In this document: positions 9,164 through 14,336 of the stretch, piece after piece
Layout: every line of letters begins with the position of its first letter
Numbering within the stretch: the first letter of the stretch is position 1
Source of the DNA: Tissierellia bacterium
GTDB taxonomy: Bacteria; Bacillota_A; Clostridia; Tissierellales; Peptoniphilaceae
Direction: 5' to 3'
DNA: 14,336 nt
Assembly (NCBI GenBank): GCA_012513395.1
Contig: JAAZCH010000229.1
Span: forward strand, 1-14,336
Position numbers and translations under genes: made by a program
Notes under the pieces: model-generated
Told to the model about the DNA's origin: nothing
What the model saw: only the letters and a program-made list of their open reading frames with translations
The model's database searches: none

Positions 9164-10186
9164 TTATAATTCCACAAGCTTACCAAGTTTCATTTCTTCT
9201 GCTTTTTTAAAAACTAATATTCCACAAGCTATATCTTGAAGTGCAATTCCCGTAGAATCAAAAATCGTAATTTCATCTAGATTTGCTCTAGACTTTGAAG
9301 AGTCTATTATAATTTCTCCAATTTCTAAATTCACATGAGATTTTTCTATTACTTTTTCTTTAATGGGAATCTCACACTCTCCAACGCTTATTGACTGTTC
9401 AATATCATCGACAACAATTTTTGCTTTTCTTAAAATTTCAGAATCTAATTCTTGTTTTCCACTAATATCTGCACCCATTGTGCTAATATGAGTTCCTGGG
9501 TTTACCCAATCGGCTTTTATAAGCGGAGAGTAGGAAGGAGTAGCGGTCATAATTATATCACTAGATTTCACAGCAGATTCTAAATCTTTTGCTAAATTTA
9601 TTTGAGCGTTTCTTTTAAATGAAATATCATCTAACAACTTGTCAACTTCTTCAATTGTTTCTAACAGCTTTTCATTGTTAGAATTGGAATTGTGAGGATT
9701 TATTACCTTAACTTCTTCCAATGTTGGAATGGAGATTAAAGAAGCCACTATTAAATAAGGTGCTAAGTGTCCAGTACCCACAATCAATAAACTTCTGGAG
9801 TCTTTTCTTGCTAAATATTTTGCACCGATTGCCCCAGCAGCTCCAGTTCTCATTCCAGTCATTGCAGTTGCGTTTATCAAAGCTTTAGGCTCTCCAGTTT
9901 TGATATCAAATAATAACGAAGTTCCAAAAAGTTGAGGCAAATTTTTTTGGGGATTGTCTCTAAACCAAGAAACGAGTTTCAAACCATAAAATCCATCCTC
10001 GTCAAGCTGACCAGATTTTATGTCCATATCGCCGTAAAAACCTGGGAACTCTTGAAAAACCATTGGCCAAATTTTTCCCATTCCACTAGCTTTTTGTACA
10101 TAACAATTTTCTACAACTTGGATAACTTCATCCATTTTTAAAGTCTTTAAGACTGTCTCTTTGTCAATGATTCTCACTAAACTCAT
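9164..10186 (-). CDS. Ornithine cyclodeaminase/mu-crystallin family protein
   Basis: The 340-residue NAD(P)-dependent protein belongs to the family that includes ornithine cyclodeaminase, alanine dehydrogenase of archaea and ketimine reductases. Visible hallmarks are DMDIKSG with Lys57, GLKLVSWF with Lys70, GMRTGAAGAIGAKYLAR with Arg113, and the nucleotide-binding turn VGTGHLAP at 136-143. The two Lys and the Arg match positions that bind the substrate carboxylate in the family. Its ATG directly follows the stop of the aminotransferase gene (TAG then ATG), and the weak binding site GGTGGTG lies inside that gene, so expression is coupled. The reaction is unknown. Partnership with an aminotransferase suggests reduction of, or release of ammonia from, an imine or amino acid. 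From memory, unverified, some relatives are labelled tyramine oxidase subunit B. I would not assign ornithine cyclodeaminase itself. Confidence 0.85.
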   Translation of the reverse strand: MSLVRIIDKETVLKTLKMDEVIQVVENCYVQKASGMGKIWPMVFQEFPGFYGDMDIKSGQLDEDGFYGLKLVSWFRDNPQKNLPQLFGTSLLFDIKTGEPKALINATAMTGMRTGAAGAIGAKYLARKDSRSLLIVGTGHLAPYLIVASLISIPTLEEVKVINPHNSNSNNEKLLETIEEVDKLLDDISFKRNAQINLAKDLESAVKSSDIIMTATPSYSPLIKADWVNPGTHISTMGADISGKQELDSEILRKAKIVVDDIEQSISVGECEIPIKEKVIEKSHVNLEIGEIIIDSSKSRANLDEITIFDSTGIALQDIACGILVFKKAEEMKLGKLVEL

Positions 10187-11317
10187 CTATTTCACCACCA
10201 ATTTTTTAGAAAATTCTTCTATGGCTTTAAGACCTTTGATCAAATCACTTTTATCAGCAGCATATCCAACTCTAAAGGAGTTCTCGATTTCAAAACAAGC
10301 TCCAGGAGTTACAAAGTCACCTGTTTCTTCTAAAAGTTCTTTGCAAAATTCATAACTTGGTTTGTCGAAGTCGTAATGAACAAGAGCAGTTGTTCCAGCC
10401 TTAGGTTTTACATAGCTAAAATGCTCTTGAGAATTAATCCAATCGTCCAAAACTTTCAAATTATTTTGCACAATCTCCTTGCTTCTATTAAGTAATTTGT
10501 CATAAATTGAAAGGGCAATTCCACCAATTTCTTCATCAAACATACTGCAGCTAATGTGATTGTAATCTCTATGAATCCAAAAAGATTTTAACGCATCTTC
10601 ATCCTTTGTGGCAATCCAACCCAATCGAATCCCAGCCAGTGAAAAAATCTTGCTCATACTGGAAACGGAAATTCCTTTTTCATATAGATCCACAATAGAC
10701 TCTTGATATATCTCGTCTTGAACTAAATTTCTATAAACTTCATCGCATAAAATATAAGCCCCTGAATCTTTTGCAATTTCGATTATTTCCATAAGCATTT
10801 CATTGGAGATTAATGCACCAGTTGGATTGTTGGGATTGTTAATACATATCATCTTGGTATTTTTGGTGACCAAATTTTTCAGTTCCTCTAAATCAGGCAA
10901 ATAATTATTTTCTTTTTTCAAATGTAAAATTTTTAAATCAGCGCCGTAAGCCTCGGGAATAGAATACAATTGCTGATATGTCGGCATAATTGAAATTACT
11001 TCATCACCAGGTTCAATCAAAGAAAAAAATACGTGATGATTGGCACCAATGGCGCCATGGGTTGTAACAACATCATCGGGATTTATTTTCTTATAAAGAT
11101 TGCAGATTCCATCTAAAAATTTTGGATTTCCCTCGATGTGACCATAGGTCAGTCTTTTACTAGCAAACTCTTTGATAAATTCATCGATATCAATATTGGA
11201 CATCTCAAATAACTCCTCCATAGATATTGAATTTACGCAAGTCTCGGCAATATTAATTTCAGCATCATTTTCGTAAGCGTTCATCCACTCTTCTACCAAA
11301 AAAGGTTTAATTCTCAT
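10187..11317 (-). CDS. Class I/II PLP-dependent aminotransferase
   Basis: This 376-residue fold-type I aminotransferase should move an amino group between an amino acid and a 2-oxo acid. The PLP-site residues are all present: NNPNNPTGA (160-168), CDEVY with Asp192 and Tyr195, SSMSKIF with the Schiff-base Lys223, GIRLGW with Arg231, and NSFRVGYA with Arg349 for the substrate carboxylate. It also resembles the AspC/MalY/histidinol-phosphate aminotransferase group, and the substrate cannot be read from sequence. The start ATG has AGGAGG five bases upstream. Its leader contains a hairpin followed by six U, so transcription into the gene is probably controlled by attenuation or a riboswitch. It is the first gene of a two-gene unit with the cyclodeaminase-like gene, and it is divergent from a GntR regulator that may also control it. 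Confidence 0.9.
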   Translation of the reverse strand: MRIKPFLVEEWMNAYENDAEINIAETCVNSISMEELFEMSNIDIDEFIKEFASKRLTYGHIEGNPKFLDGICNLYKKINPDDVVTTHGAIGANHHVFFSLIEPGDEVISIMPTYQQLYSIPEAYGADLKILHLKKENNYLPDLEELKNLVTKNTKMICINNPNNPTGALISNEMLMEIIEIAKDSGAYILCDEVYRNLVQDEIYQESIVDLYEKGISVSSMSKIFSLAGIRLGWIATKDEDALKSFWIHRDYNHISCSMFDEEIGGIALSIYDKLLNRSKEIVQNNLKVLDDWINSQEHFSYVKPKAGTTALVHYDFDKPSYEFCKELLEETGDFVTPGACFEIENSFRVGYAADKSDLIKGLKAIEEFSKKLVVK

Positions 11318-11334
11318 AACTACCTCCTAGTTTT

Positions 11335-11402
11335 AAAAAAGGTATTCCAACCACGCCTTTCAACATCTTTTGATGCATTACCTACGGCAGGTTAGAATAC
11401 CC
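11335..11402 (-). terminator. Intrinsic terminator/attenuator in the aminotransferase leader
   Basis: In the minus-strand RNA, GGUAUUCUAACC (plus 11390-11401) pairs over 12 positions with GGUUGGAAUACC (plus 11341-11352), followed at once by six U (plus 11335-11340). One pair is a U-G wobble, which would be a C-A mismatch in the plus-strand RNA, so the minus strand is the favoured sense. The large loop has its own structure: GCC with GGC, and a CAUC-AAAA-GAUG hairpin. The element lies between the promoter and the ribosome binding site of the aminotransferase gene, so it would stop transcription before the gene unless relieved. I do not recognise it as a known riboswitch class. Confidence 0.7.
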
Positions 11403-11415
11403 AAAATATTTTCAT
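11392..11415 (-). CDS. Possible leader peptide MKIFWVF
   Basis: A seven-codon frame in the aminotransferase leader reads ATG AAA ATA TTT TGG GTA TTC TAA. Three of the seven residues are aromatic, and its last codons lie in the 5' arm of the terminator hairpin. That is where a stalled ribosome would prevent hairpin formation. Against it, no good ribosome binding site lies 5-9 bases upstream. A competing frame starting at TTG (11425 down to 11378) has AAAAGGA four bases upstream and encodes MSPDENILGILTCRR, ending in Cys-Arg-Arg inside the hairpin loop. Both are short enough to be chance. Confidence 0.25.
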   Translation of the reverse strand: MKIFWVF

Positions 11416-11450
11416 CCGGTGACAAAAATTCCTTTTATTAAATTTAGTAA

Positions 11451-11480
11451 ATAATAACATAATCATAAGGTTACAGTCAA
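11451..11480 (-). promoter_or_regulatory. Promoter of the aminotransferase unit
   Basis: On the minus strand, TTGACT (plus 11475-11480), an 18-base spacer and TATTAT (plus 11451-11456) form a good vegetative promoter. Transcription would start near 11444, giving a leader of about 125 bases before the ATG at 11317. That leader contains the terminator-like hairpin. The promoter lies about 20-80 bases from the gntR promoter in a divergent arrangement, so a regulator bound between them could affect both. Confidence 0.6.
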
Positions 11481-11500
11481 GGTAAAATAATAATTATAGA

Positions 11501-11531
11501 TGATACAAATGAAAATCAATTATGGTATAAT
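11501..11531 (+). promoter_or_regulatory. Promoter of gntR, extended -10
   Basis: TGGTATAAT (11523-11531) is an extended -10 element. The best -35 is the weak TGATAC (11501-11506) at 19 bases. The start of transcription would be near 11538, leaving a very short leader before the ATG at 11551. ATTAT-GGT-ATAAT (11519-11531) is a small inverted repeat over the -10 and could be an autoregulatory site. The surrounding 16 bases are repeated at 126-141 on the other strand. Confidence 0.55.
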
Positions 11532-11550
11532 AATTATTCACGGAGGAATT

Positions 11551-12198
11551 ATGGAGAACAATTTGAAAAAATATAGAATTAAAGAAAAGAAAACACTCAA
11601 TCAGAAAGTTTATCAATCAATTAAAAATATGATTTTTGATGGAGAGCTTCAAGGCGGCGATAAGCTAAATGAAGTTGATATTGCCAATGCTTTGGGAGTA
11701 AGTGCTACACCAGTTCGTGAAACCTTTAGGATGTTATCGACCGAAGGATTAGTTGAAATTATTCCATATAAAGGTGTATTTGTTCGAGAATACACACCTG
11801 AGGAGATTAAGTCGGTTTATGAGTGCAGAAGGGCACTTGAAAACTTAGCTCTTGAATTAGCAATTGATAAACTGGAAAAATCTAAACTTTTAGAATTCTT
11901 AGAAACAATTAATGAAGAGAATGCACAAATATCTAGTTATGACGTTTCAAATGCAATTCACGATTATATTTTGCAAACTTCAGGTAATAAAACTTTATTA
12001 GACTTGGTGGAGAGATTAAATTATATGCTTCTTCATGATAGAATGAAGTCAGCAAAGGACCCTAAAAGAAAGGCTGAAATATGTGAAGAGCATCGGGAAC
12101 TTATTTTGGCATTGCTAGACAAAGATCTAGAGTTATCAAAAAAACTAATGACAGAACACATAAACAAAGGATATGAATATATAAAAAAAGATATATAA
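11551..12198 (+). CDS. GntR-family transcriptional regulator with FCD domain
   Basis: This is a DNA-binding regulator of 215 residues, typical for the FadR/FCD subgroup of GntR proteins. The winged helix-turn-helix lies near residues 10-75 (LNQKVYQSIKNMIFDGELQGG, then LGVSATPVRETFRMLSTEGLVEI). The all-helical ligand-binding domain follows from about residue 80, with AIHDYILQTSGNKTL, EEHRELILALLDKD and EHINKGYEY. Their His and Asp residues match the metal-binding positions of FCD domains. I chose the ATG at 11551, which has CGGAGGA six bases upstream. The longer in-frame start at 11500 lies upstream of the -10 box and cannot be on the transcript. It is divergent from the aminotransferase unit and upstream of the aminopeptidase-like operon, so either may be its target. 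The effector is unknown; FCD members often sense small organic acids. Confidence 0.9.
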   Translation: MENNLKKYRIKEKKTLNQKVYQSIKNMIFDGELQGGDKLNEVDIANALGVSATPVRETFRMLSTEGLVEIIPYKGVFVREYTPEEIKSVYECRRALENLALELAIDKLEKSKLLEFLETINEENAQISSYDVSNAIHDYILQTSGNKTLLDLVERLNYMLLHDRMKSAKDPKRKAEICEEHRELILALLDKDLELSKKLMTEHINKGYEYIKKDI

Positions 12199-12205
12199 GT
12201 TAATT

Positions 12206-12233
12206 AAAAAAGTGCTTGATAAGCACTTTTTTT
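12206..12233 (+). terminator. Terminator of gntR
   Basis: AAGTGCTT pairs with AAGCACTT around the three-base loop GAT, extended by A and T runs and followed by seven T. It starts seven bases after the gntR stop codon and is a textbook intrinsic terminator. It separates gntR from the next promoter, which begins three bases later. Confidence 0.9.
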
Positions 12234-12235
12234 GT

Positions 12236-12263
12236 TTGACAAACAATAAGATATATATATTAT
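12236..12263 (+). promoter_or_regulatory. Promoter of the aminopeptidase-like/gltS operon
   Basis: TTGACA (12236-12241) is a perfect -35. TATTAT (12258-12263) lies 16 bases downstream as the -10, within an AT-alternating stretch that offers other possible -10 boxes. Transcription would begin near 12270, about 35 bases before the ATG at 12304. Confidence 0.7.
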
Positions 12264-12282
12264 ATATTCTATAGAACATATA
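12261..12282 (+). promoter_or_regulatory. Palindrome over the transcription start, operator candidate
   Basis: TTCTATAGAA (12267-12276) is a perfect 10-base palindrome. With one mismatched pair the symmetry extends to 22 bases, 12261-12282. It lies at the predicted transcription start, just after the -10, where a repressor would block initiation. The neighbouring GntR regulator is the obvious candidate, but no second copy of the motif was found in the window to support this. Confidence 0.4.
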
Positions 12283-12303
12283 ATATAGTTGGAGGTACAT
12301 AAT

Positions 12304-13272
12304 ATGAAGAAAATATTAATGGGAAAGATTGCAGACAAGATTTTAGATGTAAATCTAAAAATGAAAGCCGATGAAAAATTATTAATAGTGACAGAGCCTG
12401 AGAAAATGAGTATAGCTGAAACACTTGCAGCATCCGCAGTAAGAAAAAATATCGAGCCAGTAATTGCTATAATGCCACCAAGAGAATTTGACAGTGCAGA
12501 GCCTCCTAAAATAATTGCAGAAGCAATGAAAGCTTCTGACGCTTTCTTAAGCGTTGTTGGAAAATCTATTACACATTCTGCTGCTGTAAAAAATGCAATT
12601 GCTGAAGGTTCTAGAGGAATTGTATTAACTCAATTTTCTGAAGATATGATGATTCACGGCGGTATGGAAGCTGATTTTGAAGCCATTGCTCCAGAATGCA
12701 AAGAAATGGCGAAAGCACTAGAGAATGCCAAAGAAGTTCATATAACAACACCTATGGGAACTGATTTAACATTTAATACAGAAGGCAGAAGAGGTAACGC
12801 ACTTTATTGCTTAGTAGAACCAGGACAATTTTCAACTGCACCTACAGTCGAAGCTAATACAACACCAATAGAAGGAACAGCACAAGGTAAGATTGTTTGT
12901 GACGCTAGTGTACCTTATATAGGTATTGGCTTACTTGATGAGCCAATAGTTTGTGAAGTAAAAGATGGGTTTATTACTGAAATTACTGGTGGCAAACAAG
13001 CAAAAATGTTAGCAGACAACTTAGCTAGCATGAATGATCCCAATGTATACAATATTGCAGAGCTAGGAATAGGATTAAATCCAAATTGTAGATTTATCGG
13101 GCTTATGCTTGAAGACGAAGGAGTTTATGGTTCTATTCATATTGGAATTGGCACAAGCGAAAACCTAGGAGGAGAGCTTAGAGCAGCATGTCACTATGAT
13201 TTAATTATGACAGGTGCAACAGTCACTCTAGACGGAAAAGTTGTATTAAAGGACGGAGAAGTTACTTTATAA
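12304..13272 (+). CDS. M29-like (aminopeptidase T-like) metalloprotein
   Basis: The 322-residue protein resembles the aminopeptidase T (AmpS, peptidase family M29) superfamily, whose members cut N-terminal residues from peptides with two metal ions. C-terminal metal-site features are present: LEDEGVYGSIHIGIG with Glu272 and His279, and CHYDLIM with His297 and Asp299. The segment that normally reads P-x-G-E before the TAP motif reads PGQFSTAP here, with Gln175 in place of the metal-ligand Glu; Glu183 and Glu190 are nearby. The related dihydroxypyridine dioxygenases also use a His-His-Asp site, so peptidase activity is not certain. I chose the ATG at 12304, seven bases after GGAGGT; the upstream in-frame TTG lies just before that binding site. 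It is cotranscribed with gltS, 38 bases downstream, which suggests a role in amino-acid supply or use. It should be cytoplasmic, having no signal peptide. Confidence 0.8.
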   Translation: MKKILMGKIADKILDVNLKMKADEKLLIVTEPEKMSIAETLAASAVRKNIEPVIAIMPPREFDSAEPPKIIAEAMKASDAFLSVVGKSITHSAAVKNAIAEGSRGIVLTQFSEDMMIHGGMEADFEAIAPECKEMAKALENAKEVHITTPMGTDLTFNTEGRRGNALYCLVEPGQFSTAPTVEANTTPIEGTAQGKIVCDASVPYIGIGLLDEPIVCEVKDGFITEITGGKQAKMLADNLASMNDPNVYNIAELGIGLNPNCRFIGLMLEDEGVYGSIHIGIGTSENLGGELRAACHYDLIMTGATVTLDGKVVLKDGEVTL

Positions 13273-13310
13273 AAGCTTAAAATTTAATAGTACTCTTTAG
13301 GAGGTTTAAA

Positions 13311-14336
13311 ATGGTATTTGAATTAGATATGTTCTTGACTACTGCTTTGGCGGTTATTGTATTAATTTTAGGAAGTAAGATTAAAGAAAGAGTTCAAATA
13401 TTGCAAAGATTTTCAATTCCTACACCAGTAGTAGGAGGAATATTCTTCACGATAATAGTTCTAATAGGTTATGTAACACAAACATTTACGGTAGATATGA
13501 ATATGACATTGAGCGATTTCTTCATGCTAATGTTCTATACAAGCATAGGATTTACAGCTAGCATCCCTATTTTAAAAAAAGGTGGGATAGACACTATAAA
13601 GTTTTTAATTTTATCTGCTATTATGGTTACATTACAAAATGCTGCAGGTATTATTGGTGCTAAAGCTTTGGGAGTTAATCCCTTGGTAGGTTTAGCAACT
13701 GGGTCAATTCCAATGACAGGAGGACATGGAACCTCGGCAGTATTTGCACCTGTGCTGGCTGAATTAGGCCTTGTGGGAGCAGATACAATTGCTTTAGCTG
13801 CTGCAACTTTTGGATTAGTATCTGGTGCACTTTTAGGTGGCCCAGTGGGAACTTTCTTAATTGAAAGAAGAGTTAAGAATAGAAAAATTGAAACGACAAG
13901 TCAAACTGAAATTATCGATTTCGAAGATCAATTCAAAAATGAAATATCTGTTAAAGGATACGAGGAATCAATGTTTTTGATGCTAATAGCAATGGCATTA
14001 GGTACAATTATTTCTAAAATTTTAGGAAAAACTGGACTTACTTTTCCAGCTTCAGTAGGAGGGATGCTAGCTTCAGCACTGATTGTAAATCTAAATGATA
14101 AGAATAACAGATTTAGAATACATCATACAGAATTAGATATGTTAGGTAATGTTTCTTTACTAATATTCTTAGCTTTAAGCATGATGAAGTTAAAATTGTG
14201 GGAAATAGCAGATTTAGCTGGACCTATGTTAATATTATTATTCATGCAAGTTATAATAATGGCAATATTCGGGATTTTCATAACATACAAAGTAATGGGA
14301 TCCGATTATGAAGCAGCTATCACTACATCTGGACAT
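13311..14336 (+). CDS. gltS: Sodium/glutamate symporter, GltS family (3' end outside window)
   Basis: This is a membrane carrier that imports glutamate with sodium. The first 342 codons are in view of a family usually about 400 residues long, and the frame is open to the window edge. Multiple hydrophobic segments alternate with short loops. The family repeat motif TGGHGTSAVFAPVL begins at residue 136, and IPTPVVGGI occurs near residue 37. The sequence ends at TTSGH, the beginning of the second, inverted Gly-His motif. A hydrophilic stretch (residues about 187-220) marks the central cytoplasmic loop between the two halves. The ATG has AGGAGG six bases upstream. No promoter is apparent in the 38 bases after the aminopeptidase-like gene, so the two are probably one transcript. 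Substrate specificity could differ from glutamate. Confidence 0.9.
   Translation, partial: MVFELDMFLTTALAVIVLILGSKIKERVQILQRFSIPTPVVGGIFFTIIVLIGYVTQTFTVDMNMTLSDFFMLMFYTSIGFTASIPILKKGGIDTIKFLILSAIMVTLQNAAGIIGAKALGVNPLVGLATGSIPMTGGHGTSAVFAPVLAELGLVGADTIALAAATFGLVSGALLGGPVGTFLIERRVKNRKIETTSQTEIIDFEDQFKNEISVKGYEESMFLMLIAMALGTIISKILGKTGLTFPASVGGMLASALIVNLNDKNNRFRIHHTELDMLGNVSLLIFLALSMMKLKLWEIADLAGPMLILLFMQVIIMAIFGIFITYKVMGSDYEAAITTSGH

Noticed and set aside
11341..11402. A riboswitch or terminator on the plus strand ahead of gntR
   Set aside because: The gntR promoter lies downstream of this element, the plus-strand stem has a C-A mismatch, and no T run follows on that strand.
12250..12267. AT dinucleotide repeat
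   Set aside because: It is a short AT-alternating stretch that forms part of the promoter spacer and -10, not a meaningful repeat array.

Overview
The window is AT-rich DNA with short intergenic gaps, strong AGGAGG-type ribosome binding sites, several TTG starts and hairpin-plus-T terminators. This suggests a low-GC Gram-positive anaerobe of the Clostridia/Tissierellia kind. That placement rests on composition and gene style only, because no marker gene is present.

Positions 1-7080 are mostly a minus-strand hexuronate catabolism operon, read right to left: TRAP transporter subunits dctP, dctQ and dctM, then glucuronate isomerase (uxaC), fructuronate reductase (uxuB) and mannonate dehydratase (uxuA). 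The genes are overlapping or nearly touching, and a long hairpin terminator follows uxuA. The products would import a hexuronate and convert it through fructuronate and mannonate to 2-keto-3-deoxygluconate. The kinase and aldolase for the last steps are not here. Left of the terminator, 1-196 holds no gene but two minus-strand promoters pointing out of the window.

At about 7069-7080 the operon stops abruptly. dctP has lost its start codon and signal peptide, and it abuts a plus-strand MgtA-type P-type ATPase that has lost about 240 N-terminal residues. Both genes of a head-to-head pair are cut at one point. The most economical reading is one deletion across a divergent promoter region, or an assembly misjoin. 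Either way no promoter is left in view for the uronate operon. A bidirectional terminator (9137-9162) separates mgtA from the next block.

Positions 9164-11550 hold a coupled minus-strand pair, a class I/II PLP aminotransferase and an ornithine cyclodeaminase/mu-crystallin family protein. Ahead of them is a roughly 125-nt leader RNA with a 12-bp hairpin followed by six U, and possible short leader peptides, which looks like transcription attenuation or an uncharacterised riboswitch. Divergent from this is a GntR/FCD regulator with its own promoter and terminator.

Positions 12236-14336 hold a plus-strand operon with a consensus promoter and a palindromic operator candidate. It encodes an M29-like (aminopeptidase T-like) metalloprotein and a GltS-family sodium/glutamate symporter that runs off the window. 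The right half therefore looks like amino-acid or peptide metabolism. I see no insertion sequence, CRISPR array, rRNA or tRNA.
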